Counted from the first letter of the stretch, positions 40,208 through 49,022 are shown. The stretch is 64,000 nt of DNA from Caminicella sporogenes DSM 14501 (GCF_900142285.1 NZ_FRAJ01000006.1:1-64000), one strand, 5' to 3'. Made by a program: numbers and translations. The notes: generated from the letters alone by a model not told the origin.

Positions 40208-41323
40208 ATGGAAAAAATATTGAAAAAAGAGCTTGAAAGGCAAAGGCGTTTTACAGAAGATATACTTGCGGGAATGATAGACCTTGTGAGGGTAATAGAT
40301 AAAAATGGAAGAGTAATATTTATTAATAAACCAATGAAGGATTTTCTTGGAGATATAACTGGAACAATTTGCTTTAAAGCATTAGGGAAAACTCGCAGAT
40401 GTGAAGTCTGTATTTCACAGAAAACGATAAAAGAAGGCGTTATTGTTAAAAAAGAAGAAGTTGTTGGAGATAAAATTTTTTCAGTTATAAGTTCTCCTAT
40501 AAGAGATGAAAATGGAAATATTTATTGTTCTGTAGAGGTATTTAGAGATATTACAGAGAAGAAAAAGATGGAAAATATTATACTTTCTCAAAATCTTAAG
40601 ATGAAAAGAGATATAAATTTTGCAAAAAATATTCAAAATAAAATATTGCCTAAAGATGGTATATATAATGATGCTGTAAAAATATGTTCTAAATACATAC
40701 CTTGTGAAATGTTAGGTGGAGATGTATTTGATATAATAAATATAGATGAAGAAAATATAGGTATTTATATAGCTGATGTTGCTGGACATGGTGTTACGGC
40801 TTCTATAATGACTATGTTTATAAAACAGGCTATAAAGAATCTTGGAAAAAAAGCAAAAGACCCTGCATATACTTTAAGTTATTTGAATTTAAGATATAAT
40901 GAACTTGGATTAGATGACCATTATTATGTAACTATATTTTATGGAGTTTATAATAAAACTACAAGAGAAATTACTTTAGTTAATGGAGGGCAAAACAGCA
41001 CTCCAATAGTTATTAGGAAAGATGGAATTGAGGAAATTTTTCTTTCAGGTTTACCTATATGTACTTTATTTCGTGAATTTAGGTATACTGAAAAGAAAGT
41101 AAAACTCGAAAAGGGAGAACGTATATTATTTTATACAGATGGTATTATTGAAGCTAAGAATAAAAGAGGAAAATTATATGGAGATAGAATATTAAATGTT
41201 TGTATGGAAAATTTGAATAGTAGTAGTGAAGAAATAATAGAAAAAGTCTTAAAAAATGTTATGGATTTTTCTGCTGGAAATATAGATGATGATATAGCTA
41301 TTATGATGATGGAAGTAATATGA
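40208..41323 (+). CDS. PAS-domain PP2C (SpoIIE/RsbU-type) serine phosphatase
   Basis: 371 aa. Residues about 10-120 form a PAS domain with a cysteine-rich segment (CFKALGKTRRCEVCISQ). A short linker helix follows, then a PP2C-type phosphatase domain with the metal-binding aspartates in GGDVFDI, DVAGHGVTASIM, FYTDGIIEAKN and DDDIAIMMM. This is the layout of RsbP, which dephosphorylates RsbV. The only anti-sigma antagonist visible in the window is RsbV at 4204, so that is a plausible substrate, inferred only. Soluble. Confidence 0.9.
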   Translation: MEKILKKELERQRRFTEDILAGMIDLVRVIDKNGRVIFINKPMKDFLGDITGTICFKALGKTRRCEVCISQKTIKEGVIVKKEEVVGDKIFSVISSPIRDENGNIYCSVEVFRDITEKKKMENIILSQNLKMKRDINFAKNIQNKILPKDGIYNDAVKICSKYIPCEMLGGDVFDIINIDEENIGIYIADVAGHGVTASIMTMFIKQAIKNLGKKAKDPAYTLSYLNLRYNELGLDDHYYVTIFYGVYNKTTREITLVNGGQNSTPIVIRKDGIEEIFLSGLPICTLFREFRYTEKKVKLEKGERILFYTDGIIEAKNKRGKLYGDRILNVCMENLNSSSEEIIEKVLKNVMDFSAGNIDDDIAIMMMEVI

Positions 41324-41329
41324 TATAAT

Positions 41330-41355
41330 AAAACCGGGTATATTCCGGTTTTTTT
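41330..41355 (+). terminator. Terminator of the PP2C phosphatase gene
   Basis: Stem AAAACCGG / CCGGTTTT with a 7-nt loop and a T-run, 7 bp after the stop codon. Confidence 0.88.
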
Positions 41356-41389
41356 AAATATTTTAATATCCATTTAGGAGTGAAATATT

Positions 41390-42514
41390 TTGAATAAAAG
41401 AAAGAGAAGGAAGAAGATAAATTTTTTAAATATTATAATAGGACTAGTATTTATAGTACTTATTTTTAATAAATTTTTTCCTGTATTAAAAACAGTATTG
41501 AAAGTAGGAGAAGTTTCTCTAGAGAAGAAGAATTCTATTTCATATATAAATAAAAACGATAAAAAAGGAGTAGTAGAAGTTTTAAATGATTATATTGTAA
41601 AGATTGAAAATAATACTATTAGTTTGTTTGATAGTGAAGGAAATGACCTTTGGCAGAGAAAATTAAATGTTCAAACAGCAGTAGTAAGACAAGCTATAGA
41701 TAAAATAATAATTGCAGATTGTGAAAGAGGAGAAATAATATATTTAGACTATAAGGGTAATATTTTAGGAAATATTCAAATAAATAAGAAAATATTTAAT
41801 CTAAAACTTAATAGAGAAGGCTATCAGCTCATAACAACTGAAGAAAATGAAATTTATGTGATAAATAATAAAGGAGAAATTATTTCAAATATAAGTGTAC
41901 CAAAAGGAGAAATAATAGATGGACATTTATCTAATGACCACAATATGATTGTATTAACTATATTAAATGTTGAAGAAAATAATTTTTATAGTAATGTTTT
42001 ATTTTACTCTTTAGAAGGAAAAATTATTTCAGGTAAGAAGTTTAGTGACAGGATTATATTAAATTTATTTTTTGATGATAAAGCAGAAGTATTGGGATTA
42101 GGAGATGGTGAAATATTTAAGATTAATAGCGAGGGGAAATTATTGTGGACTAAAAAGATAGAGAATACATTGAATTTAGGAAAAATAAGTAATAAAGGGA
42201 GTATAGTGCTCAGTTTGATAAAGAAAAGAAATCCAATAATAGATACTAAAAATAGAAGTGTTATTAGTAAGATGAGCGCAGATGGAAATATTTTATTTAC
42301 TACGTCAGTTGTAGGAGACATAATTAGTATAGACATAAAAAAGAAAAATATTGCGGCAGCGACAAAACGAACTATATATTTGATAGATGATAAGGGAAAT
42401 TTGATTTTGGAGAAAAAAATAAATAAAGATATTAAAAATATATGTTGGATTTCAGATAAATTTTTAGCGGTAATTTTTAAAGAAAGAGTAGAAGTAATGA
42501 AAGTTGATTATTAA
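41390..42514 (+). CDS. Membrane-anchored beta-propeller protein (DUF5711-like)
   Basis: 374 aa with a basic N-terminus and one membrane helix (about residues 12-34), followed by an external domain of short repeats with patterns such as LFDSEGNDLWQRKL and INSEGKLLWTKKI, typical of PQQ/WD-like beta-propellers. It probably belongs to DUF5711, often found beside cvpA in Clostridia. Function unknown. TTG start after TAGGAGTGA. The cvpA-like start codon lies 19 bp after its stop. Confidence 0.7.
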   Translation: MNKRKRRKKINFLNIIIGLVFIVLIFNKFFPVLKTVLKVGEVSLEKKNSISYINKNDKKGVVEVLNDYIVKIENNTISLFDSEGNDLWQRKLNVQTAVVRQAIDKIIIADCERGEIIYLDYKGNILGNIQINKKIFNLKLNREGYQLITTEENEIYVINNKGEIISNISVPKGEIIDGHLSNDHNMIVLTILNVEENNFYSNVLFYSLEGKIISGKKFSDRIILNLFFDDKAEVLGLGDGEIFKINSEGKLLWTKKIENTLNLGKISNKGSIVLSLIKKRNPIIDTKNRSVISKMSADGNILFTTSVVGDIISIDIKKKNIAAATKRTIYLIDDKGNLILEKKINKDIKNICWISDKFLAVIFKERVEVMKVDY

Positions 42515-42533
42515 AATTTTGGAGGTAAAATTT

Positions 42534-43223
42534 GTGAACTGGGTAGATGTTTTTTTCATATCTATAATAGCTATAATGGGATTAAGAGGTCTTTATATGG
42601 GATTAGTTTTATCCTTTTTTAGTATAGCTAGTTATATCTTTGCAGGAATCGCTGCAAAAATATACTATCCTATATTAACTAATTTTATATTAGAAAAAAC
42701 AAATTTAATTACGAAAATTCAGTCATTTATATTGGAAAAATTAAAAATTTTAGCAGTTGGAAAAGATGTTTTTAAAGGGACAGAGCAAGTCAATATATTT
42801 AAAATAATGAATTTTCCTAAAGCACTGCAAGATTTATTGCTTAAAAGTGATACGCTTCAGCAATATAATCAAAATGTAATGGATAATATGTATAACCATG
42901 TATCTTTAATTATAACTAAGATGATTGTGGACCTTATTAGCATAGTAGTTGTTTTTTTATTAGTAAAGATTTTATTGAATATTATTGGGTTTATACTAAA
43001 TAGTATAGCTTCACTGCCAGTCATTAATTCTTTTAATAGATTAGGCGGGTTAATATTTGGCATTTTAAAGGGAATTATCATAGTATATATAATATTTGCA
43101 TTAATTACACCTATTACTGTCTTATCCTATGATAATTCTATAGTGGAGAGTTTAAACAATTCATATTTGGCAAAATATTTCTATGATTACAATATAATTT
43201 TAGATATGCTTGAAGGTTTATAA
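42534..43223 (+). CDS. CvpA family membrane protein
   Basis: About 229 aa, four to five membrane helices. The N-terminus NWVDVFFISIIAIMGLRGLY and the C-terminal helix pair around SFNRLGGLIFGILKGIIIVY are the CvpA (colicin V production) signature. GTG 42534 is chosen because GGAGGT lies 7 nt upstream. Precise role unknown. Confidence 0.88.
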   Translation: MNWVDVFFISIIAIMGLRGLYMGLVLSFFSIASYIFAGIAAKIYYPILTNFILEKTNLITKIQSFILEKLKILAVGKDVFKGTEQVNIFKIMNFPKALQDLLLKSDTLQQYNQNVMDNMYNHVSLIITKMIVDLISIVVVFLLVKILLNIIGFILNSIASLPVINSFNRLGGLIFGILKGIIIVYIIFALITPITVLSYDNSIVESLNNSYLAKYFYDYNIILDMLEGL

Positions 43224-43365
43224 CTTCTATGTTTTAAAAAGTTAGATTTATAAATAAAATTAATACAAAATTACATATTATAAATAAAAATTATAAAACA
43301 AGTATAAAAAAAGTATTATAATAAGTCATAATGAAGAATTTGATAAAAAATTTGGAGGGATATAT

Positions 43366-43956
43366 ATGAAGTTAGAGGTAGATGCAAGGGGAATGCAATG
43401 CCCAAAACCTGTAATTGAAACAAAAAAAGCAATGGAAAAAATTAATGAGGGAACTATTATTACTATAGTTGATAATGAAGTGGCAAAAGAAAATGTAACT
43501 AAACTAGCTAAGAGTTTAAATTGTGAAGTAGAAGTAAAAGAGATAAATGGAGATTTTTATGTTAGTATTTATAAGGGAATGGTACACGAAGAATATGTAC
43601 CTGAAGATAAGACAGATACAAAAGATTTAGTACTGTTAATAGGAAAAGATATAATGGGAGATGGTTCAGAGGAACTTGGTAAAGTATTAATGAAAGGATA
43701 CTTTTATACTTTAACTGAAATTAAGCCATATCCTAAAGCAATTTTATTTGTAAATAGTGGAGTCAAACTTACTACGGAAGGTTCAGAAGTTATAGACCAT
43801 ATAAGAAAGTTAGAAAGTGAAGGTGTAGAAATATTATCCTGCGGAACTTGTTTAGATTATTTTAATTTAAAAGATAAACTTGTTGTAGGTGGAGTAACAA
43901 ATATGTATACTATAGTAGAAAAGATGAGTGAAGCTAAAAATACTATAACACTTTAA
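43366..43956 (+). CDS. yedF: Selenium-metabolism sulfurtransferase-like protein YedF
   Basis: 196 aa with two domains: an N-terminal TusA-like domain with the conserved Cys in GMQCPKPVIETKKAM (residues 9-23), and a C-terminal DsrE-like domain with VLLIGKDIMGDGSEELG and the SCGTCLDYF cysteine motif. This fusion is a marker family of selenium-using bacteria. GGAGGG precedes the ATG. A DUF3343 gene follows 18 bp later. Confidence 0.92.
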   Translation: MKLEVDARGMQCPKPVIETKKAMEKINEGTIITIVDNEVAKENVTKLAKSLNCEVEVKEINGDFYVSIYKGMVHEEYVPEDKTDTKDLVLLIGKDIMGDGSEELGKVLMKGYFYTLTEIKPYPKAILFVNSGVKLTTEGSEVIDHIRKLESEGVEILSCGTCLDYFNLKDKLVVGGVTNMYTIVEKMSEAKNTITL

Positions 43957-43974
43957 AAAAAGGAGATAGATACA

Positions 43975-44247
43975 TTGGAAAAAGAGTTTTATGTAATAGC
44001 CTTTGAATCTACTCATTATGCAATTATGATAGAAAGAAAAATTAAAGAAAAATTTAAAATACATACTGTACCAACCCCTAGGGAAATAACTGCAAGTTGT
44101 GGTTTATCGATAAAGTTTGATTCTGAATATTTAAGTAAAATTTTAGAAGAGTTAAGAAAAGAAAATGTAGATTATGATAAAATGGGTATATATAAGATAA
44201 AGAGGAAAGGAAGTAAGAAAGTTGCAGAAAAAATAAACTGGGGGTAA
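43975..44247 (+). CDS. DUF3343 protein (putative selenium/sulfur carrier)
   Basis: 90-aa protein. The segment FESTHYAIMIERKIK and the motif VPTPREITASCGLSIKF, with a single conserved Cys, match DUF3343, proposed to carry Se or S. TTG start with AAAAGGAG upstream. Adjacent to yedF, which supports a joint role in selenium or sulfur trafficking. Confidence 0.88.
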   Translation: MEKEFYVIAFESTHYAIMIERKIKEKFKIHTVPTPREITASCGLSIKFDSEYLSKILEELRKENVDYDKMGIYKIKRKGSKKVAEKINWG

Positions 44248-44252
44248 TATAG

Positions 44253-45131
44253 TTGGATTATGAAAAAGTTTCATCGGAATTAGTTAATAATTTTAAAGAT
44301 GTAATAATTACTTATACTAATCCGAGTATAATTTCAAGTGTTTTATTTGGTTTAATAAAAATAGTATTAATATTAATAATAGCTAAAATGGCTATTAAAT
44401 TTTTAGATGTAGCAATAGAAAAATTTTTTGATTCAAGGGATAAATTGAAATTAAAGCTTGAAGAAAATAGAGTAAATACATTAAAGGGTGTATTTAAAAG
44501 TGTATCTAGATATACCATATATTTTATGGCAGCTATGCCCATTCTTGATACTGTGGGAATAGATATAAGAACTCTTATAGCAGCAGCTGGAATAGGAGGC
44601 CTTGCAATAGGTTTTGGAGCACAAAACCTTGTTAGAGATGTAATTACAGGTTTTTTTATACTTTTCGAGGACCAATTTACAGTAGGGGATTATGTAGAAC
44701 TGGATGGTAAATCAGGTATAGTTGAAGAAATGGCATTGAGGGTTACTAAAATTAGGGATTTTAATGGGGAACTTCATATAATTCCTAATGGAGTTATTTC
44801 AAAGGTGACAAATAGATGTAGAGGGAATATGAGGGCTTTAGTTAATATAAGTATAGCCTATGAAGAAGACATTCAAAATGCTATAAATGTTTTAAATAAA
44901 ACGAGTAAGGAAATATTAAAAGAAACTAATGATATAGTAGAAGGTCCTATTGTTTTAGGGGTTACAAATTTTGGTTCGTCTGATGTAGTTATAACTGTTA
45001 TTGCAAAGGTCAAGCCTATGACTCAATGGGCTGTTGAAAGACTTATGAGACAGAGATTTAAAGAGGCCTTTGATAGAGAAGGAATAGAAATTCCTTATTC
45101 TAAGATGGTTGTGTATATGCCAGAGAAGTAA
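44253..45131 (+). CDS. Small-conductance mechanosensitive channel (MscS family)
   Basis: 292 aa. Three N-terminal membrane helices, of which the third is the Gly/Ala-rich pore helix TLIAAAGIGGLAIGFGAQNL. Then the beta domain (FTVGDYVELDGKSGIVEEM) and the C-terminal alpha/beta domain. Acts as an osmotic safety valve. TTG start 5 bp after the DUF3343 stop codon, and a DUF951 gene follows, a common clostridial arrangement. Confidence 0.93.
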   Translation: MDYEKVSSELVNNFKDVIITYTNPSIISSVLFGLIKIVLILIIAKMAIKFLDVAIEKFFDSRDKLKLKLEENRVNTLKGVFKSVSRYTIYFMAAMPILDTVGIDIRTLIAAAGIGGLAIGFGAQNLVRDVITGFFILFEDQFTVGDYVELDGKSGIVEEMALRVTKIRDFNGELHIIPNGVISKVTNRCRGNMRALVNISIAYEEDIQNAINVLNKTSKEILKETNDIVEGPIVLGVTNFGSSDVVITVIAKVKPMTQWAVERLMRQRFKEAFDREGIEIPYSKMVVYMPEK

Positions 45132-45238
45132 TTAATAGACTATTATAAAGGAGTATTTAAACTTTATAGTTTAAGATGTGGAAAATGGAAATTAAAACTA
45201 CTTAAGTTTTTCGAAAAGCTTGTAGGGAGGTAGTTTTT

Positions 45239-45433
45239 ATGCCTATGGATTTAAGAGTTGGCGATATTATTGAAACAAGAAAGCAGCATCCGTGTGGAGG
45301 AAATAGATTTGAAATAATGAGGACAGGTATAGATTTTAGAATAAGGTGTTTTAAATGTAATAAACAAATATGGATAACTAGAAAAAATCTTGAGAAGAGA
45401 ATAAAAAAAGTTGAAAGAAAAGAAGATGAATAG
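45239..45433 (+). CDS. DUF951 family small protein (YyzM-like)
   Basis: 64-aa basic protein with LRVGDIIETRKQHPCGG and CFKCNKQIWITRKNLEKR, the DUF951 signature. One His-Pro-Cys and a C-x-x-C pair suggest metal binding. Function unknown. GGGAGG precedes the ATG. In Bacillus the relative also lies near rpsF. Confidence 0.92.
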   Translation: MPMDLRVGDIIETRKQHPCGGNRFEIMRTGIDFRIRCFKCNKQIWITRKNLEKRIKKVERKEDE

Positions 45434-45442
45434 AAATTAAAA

Positions 45443-45507
45443 AAATATATAAAAATATGTATGAGGTAGCGTATATTGAATATTCTTGCATATTTTTTTA
45501 TATATTT
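45443..45507 (+). terminator. Possible imperfect terminator after DUF951
   Basis: Long A/T stem AAATATATAAAAATATG (45443-45459) / CATATTTTTTTATATATTT (45489-45507) with a bulge and a 29-nt loop, just after the stop codon. Weak because it is almost all A-T pairs. Confidence 0.4.
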
Positions 45508-45613
45508 ACAAAAAGATTTTAAAATTTGATACAAATAAATATTAAAAAATGTTATAATGTAATTAGTCGGGCAAACCTTTTCCTTATATAAATATTTTGG
45601 AGGTGCTTTTTTA

Positions 45614-46801
45614 ATGGCATTAAAATTTGCAAATCGTATGGATAAAATTAGAGCTTCAGAAATTCGTGAATTGTTGAAGCTTACTGTAAGACCAGAAGTT
45701 ATATCTTTTGCTGGAGGACTACCAGCACCAGAATTGTTTCCAATAGAAGAAATGAAGAAAGTATCACAGAAGGTATTAGAAGAAAATGGAGAACAAGCAC
45801 TTCAATACAGCCCTACAGAAGGATTTCCACCTTTAAGAGAAAAAATAGCTAAAAGAATGGAACAAGCTGGAGTTAAGACTACAGCAGAAAATATACTTAT
45901 TACTAATGGTTCTCAGCAAGGACTTGATTTTAGTGGAAAGATATTTTTAAATCCGGGAGATGTAGTTGTAGTTGAAAGTCCAAGTTATTTAGGTGCAATT
46001 AATGCATTTAAAGCATATGAGTGTAAATTTTTAGAAATACCAACAGATGATGATGGTATGATTATGGAAGAGCTTGAAAAAGCACTTGAAACTACTGAAA
46101 ATGTAAAGATGATTTATGTAATTCCTGATTTTCAAAATCCATCCGGAAGAACTTGGAGTTTTGAAAGACGTAAAAAATTAGTTGAAATAGCTAATAAATT
46201 CAATTTGCCAATAATTGAAGATAATCCATATGGAGAATTGAGATTTGAAGGTGAAAAAATTCCTTCTATCAAATCTTTTGATACAGAAGGTAGAGTAATA
46301 TATCTTGGAACTTTTTCAAAAACTTTCTGTCCGGGACTTAGAATAGGTTGGGTATGTGCTGAAGAAGAAGTTTTAAATAAGTATATTTTAGTTAAGCAAG
46401 GTGCGGATTTACAAAGCAACTCTATGTCACAAAGAGAATTAGATGCATTTTTAGAAGTATATGATTTAGACAAGCATATAGAAAAGATTAAAAAGTTATA
46501 TAAAAACCGCCGTGATTTAATGCTCAAGACAATGAAGGAGCATTTTCCACCAGAAGTTAAATATACTCACCCAGAAGGTGGATTATTTACTTGGGCAGAA
46601 CTTCCAGAACATATTAATACTAGGGAACTTATGAAAAAAGCACTTGAAAGGAATGTAGCATTTGTTCCGGGAGGTTCTTTCTTCCCTAATGGAGGACATG
46701 AAAATACTATGCGTATAAATTATTCAAATATGTCTGAAGATAAGATAGTAGAAGGAATTAAAATATTAGCAGAAGTTATTAAAGAAGCTTTAAATAAATA
46801 A
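45614..46801 (+). CDS. PLP-dependent aminotransferase (class I/II, LysN/2-aminoadipate type)
   Basis: 395 aa. Fold-type I aminotransferase without a MocR DNA-binding domain. It has ISFAGGLPAPELFPIEEM near the N-terminus, ITNGSQQGLDF, the Asn/Asp region PDFQNPSGRTWS, the PLP lysine in GTFSKTFCPGLRIGW and the C-terminal NTMRINYSN. Substrate cannot be told from sequence; relatives act on aromatic amino acids or 2-aminoadipate. GGAGG lies 10 nt before the ATG. Monocistronic with its own terminator. Confidence 0.9.
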   Translation: MALKFANRMDKIRASEIRELLKLTVRPEVISFAGGLPAPELFPIEEMKKVSQKVLEENGEQALQYSPTEGFPPLREKIAKRMEQAGVKTTAENILITNGSQQGLDFSGKIFLNPGDVVVVESPSYLGAINAFKAYECKFLEIPTDDDGMIMEELEKALETTENVKMIYVIPDFQNPSGRTWSFERRKKLVEIANKFNLPIIEDNPYGELRFEGEKIPSIKSFDTEGRVIYLGTFSKTFCPGLRIGWVCAEEEVLNKYILVKQGADLQSNSMSQRELDAFLEVYDLDKHIEKIKKLYKNRRDLMLKTMKEHFPPEVKYTHPEGGLFTWAELPEHINTRELMKKALERNVAFVPGGSFFPNGGHENTMRINYSNMSEDKIVEGIKILAEVIKEALNK

Positions 46802-46835
46802 TAAAAAATAAAAGCTGTACCATATGCATAAAATG

Positions 46836-46883
46836 TACCCTATAGAGTAGACAATAAAAAAAGCCTACTCTATAGGGTATTTT
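46836..46883 (+). terminator. Strong terminator after the aminotransferase gene
   Basis: Perfect 15-bp inverted repeat TACCCTATAGAGTAG / CTACTCTATAGGGTA with a 14-nt loop and a TTTTA tail, 34 bp after the stop codon. Confidence 0.88.
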
Positions 46884-46909
46884 ATTCTTGTTAAAAAAAT
46901 GATTTTGTA

Positions 46910-47001
46910 TTGACAGGTTATATTTTACAATATATAATCTTTTTCATCAAGAAAAAAATAACAATTATGGAATATGTCGTAAAATAATGAGAAATGTCGA
47001 A
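46910..47001 (+). promoter_or_regulatory. Consensus promoter with two downstream Spo0A-like boxes
   Basis: TTGACA (46910-46915), 17-nt spacer, TATAAT (46933-46938). Downstream lie TGTCGTA (46975-46981) and TGTCGAA (46995-47001), the second a perfect 0A box, 20 bp apart and about 30-57 bp after the expected start of transcription. The 46880-47202 gap otherwise holds a roughly 255-nt untranslated leader with a small TTTGAATTTT/AAAATTCAAA hairpin near 47049-47078. Confidence 0.6.
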
Positions 47002-47202
47002 AATAGTCAAAAGAAGAAAATTATTGATTTACATATTGTTTAATTAGCTTTGAATTTTTCATGCAGGAAAATTCAAATAGAAAATATTCAAAAAAAGGAC
47101 ATCAAAAATGTTGAAGTAATTCATGATTGAAAAAATGAGAGAGGTTAATAGAAAATAGAATAATAGTTTTAGATAGAATTAATATCAAAGGAGTTTATTG
47201 AA

Positions 47203-47445
47203 ATGACAAAAAGAAAATACAAGTTAAAATATAAAATTATATATGATTTATTAATGTTAATTTTTTTATTGCCATTTATTCCAATATTAATATTTGCATC
47301 TATCTTTTTCACATCAATTTCGTGGGAAGATTTTTTAGAAATATTCGGTGTTAATATAGATATATTCTATGACATTTTGAAAAAAGGTTTCGTCTCCTTA
47401 AGAAATAAAATATTTAGGGGTAAATATAATATTCGACATAAGTGA
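47203..47445 (+). CDS. Hypothetical small membrane protein (80 aa)
   Basis: Not recognised. Lys-rich N-terminus, a hydrophobic segment of about 30 residues (IIYDLLMLIFLLPFIPILIF and following) that could form one or two helices, and a basic C-terminus. AAAGGAG lies 9 nt before the ATG. Preceded by a consensus promoter and a long leader with Spo0A-like boxes. Codon use looks like the neighbours. Confidence 0.6.
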   Translation: MTKRKYKLKYKIIYDLLMLIFLLPFIPILIFASIFFTSISWEDFLEIFGVNIDIFYDILKKGFVSLRNKIFRGKYNIRHK

Positions 47446-47576
47446 GGCGAAATCCTTTTTGAAAATAGAAAAAATTTATAGAGTGATTAAAAAAATTTAT
47501 GTTTTGAAACAAAATGATATAAAGCGTTTGAAGTTATGCTAAACGCTAATAATTTTTTTAAGAAGGGTGATTGAGA

Positions 47577-48005
47577 ATGAATATAAAGAAGAGTAAGATA
47601 CATTTTGAAAAATTTTTTAATTTAAATATTGCATTTTTATATTTTTATGCAATTGTTTTTTTAAACATACTGCACAGGATAGAATATTTTAAAATTAACA
47701 AATATGAAATAATAGGGAGTTGTATAGAACTTGTTGGTCCTTTAGTTATTTATATTTCATATTTAATTTTGAATAAATGTAAATATGATGAAAACAAAAA
47801 AGCAGCAATATTTGTGTATATTAATATATTTAGTTTATTTTCTCTGCCTTTTTTAGCAAAGTATATAATGGAAAGGCAAAAGATGCCAAGTATAGAAATG
47901 GTATTGATATCATTAGTTATGGATGTATTTGTAGCAATAATATTTTATATTTCGATATTTGGATTAGTTAGAAGGATAGTAGAAAAAAGTAAGGAAAATA
48001 GTTAA
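47577..48005 (+). CDS. Hypothetical membrane protein (142 aa)
   Basis: Not recognised. Four predicted membrane helices (LNIAFLYFYAIVFLNIL, IELVGPLVIYISYLIL, FVYINIFSLFSLPFLA, MVLISLVMDVFVAIIFYISI) with short charged loops. ATG 47577 is chosen with AAGAAGGGTGA upstream. A TTG at 47571 is less well spaced. About 130 bp after the 80-aa gene, so possibly in the same transcript. Confidence 0.6.
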   Translation: MNIKKSKIHFEKFFNLNIAFLYFYAIVFLNILHRIEYFKINKYEIIGSCIELVGPLVIYISYLILNKCKYDENKKAAIFVYINIFSLFSLPFLAKYIMERQKMPSIEMVLISLVMDVFVAIIFYISIFGLVRRIVEKSKENS

Positions 48006-48152
48006 AAATATTATTAGGTGGATTGTTACCAAGAAAATTTCTATATTTAGACAGTTTAATGTTTTTAGCATTTTATTGTTAATGTATAGAAACATACGTG
48101 TCGATTAATCAAAACATTAAAGAATTTCGATAAAAAATAAAGTAAAATATCA

Positions 48153-48181
48153 TTGATAAAATTTAAATACAATGTTATAAT
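48153..48181 (+). promoter_or_regulatory. Promoter of rpsF-ssb-rpsR
   Basis: TTGATA (48153-48158), 17-nt spacer, TATAAT (48176-48181), giving a leader of about 65 nt before rpsF. Confidence 0.78.
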
Positions 48182-48207
48182 ATATTGATGTGAATATATC
48201 AAATGAG

Positions 48208-48249
48208 CTCTCTGCTCTGCTTGAGTAGGGCCATAAAGACCATAGGGAG
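48208..48249 (+). ncRNA. Candidate structured rpsF leader
   Basis: CTCTCT (48208-48213) can pair with AGGGAG (48244-48249), which includes the rpsF ribosome binding site, enclosing an inner hairpin CTCTGC (48215-48220) / GTAGGG (48225-48230) with a TTGA loop. Many bacteria have an S6:S18-binding leader here. I could not match its specific conserved loop, so this is only a structural candidate. Confidence 0.35.
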
Positions 48250-48257
48250 GTGTAAAA

Positions 48258-48545
48258 ATGAGAAAGTATGAAGCTATGTTTATTGTAAAGCCAGATGTTG
48301 AAGAAGAGAGAAGAAATGAGTTAATTTCAAAGTTCAAGTCAATTATTGAAACAAATGGAGAAGTAGAAAACATTGATGAATGGGGAATTAGAAAGTTAGC
48401 ATATGAAATTAACAAGTATAAAGAAGGTTACTATGTGCTAATGAACTTCAAGTCTGGTGCAGATTTACCAAAGGAATTGGAAAGAAACTTCAGAATAGCT
48501 GATGAAGTAATTAGATACATGGTTATTAATGTAGAAGAAAAATAA
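48258..48545 (+). CDS. rpsF: 30S ribosomal protein S6
   Basis: 95 aa, starting MRKYEAMFIVKPDVEEE, with EWGIRKLAYEINKYKEGYYV in the middle, the full S6 signature. Binds 16S rRNA with S18. GGGAGGTG precedes the ATG. First gene of rpsF-ssb-rpsR. Confidence 0.98.
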   Translation: MRKYEAMFIVKPDVEEERRNELISKFKSIIETNGEVENIDEWGIRKLAYEINKYKEGYYVLMNFKSGADLPKELERNFRIADEVIRYMVINVEEK

Positions 48546-48574
48546 TCTGTTTAAAATACAAAGGTGGGATATAA

Positions 48575-49006
48575 ATGAATAGTGTGATTTTAATAGGAAG
48601 ACTTACCAGAGACCCAGAGCTTCGCTTTACGGCAGGTACTGGTAAGGCAGTAGCCACCTTTACTATAGCAGTAAATAGACCTTTTTCTCAAAACAACGAA
48701 GCAGATTTTTTTAGAGTAGTAGTTTGGGGTAAACAAGGTGAAAACTGTGCAAATTATCTTTCAAAAGGAAGACTTGTGGGTATACAAGGACGCCTTCAAA
48801 ATAATAATTATGAGACAAGCACAGGAGAAAAAAGATATACTACAGAAATAGTTGCAAATATAGTTGAGTTTTTAGATAGAGGAAATAGAATAGATAGAAA
48901 TGAAAGTTTTAGTGCTGGATTTAACGATACAGAATTTTCTGATTTTACAGATGATGGTTCAGACGGATTTCAAGCTATAGAAGACGATGATGATATTCCA
49001 TTTTAG
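48575..49006 (+). CDS. ssb: Single-stranded DNA-binding protein
   Basis: 143 aa. OB-fold domain beginning MNSVILIGRLTRDPELRF with FRVVVWGKQGENCANYLSKG, then a short acidic tail ending DDDIPF, the conserved protein-interaction tip. Sits between rpsF and rpsR as in most Firmicutes. Confidence 0.98.
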   Translation: MNSVILIGRLTRDPELRFTAGTGKAVATFTIAVNRPFSQNNEADFFRVVVWGKQGENCANYLSKGRLVGIQGRLQNNNYETSTGEKRYTTEIVANIVEFLDRGNRIDRNESFSAGFNDTEFSDFTDDGSDGFQAIEDDDDIPF

Positions 49007-49022
49007 ATAAGGAGGGAAAAGG

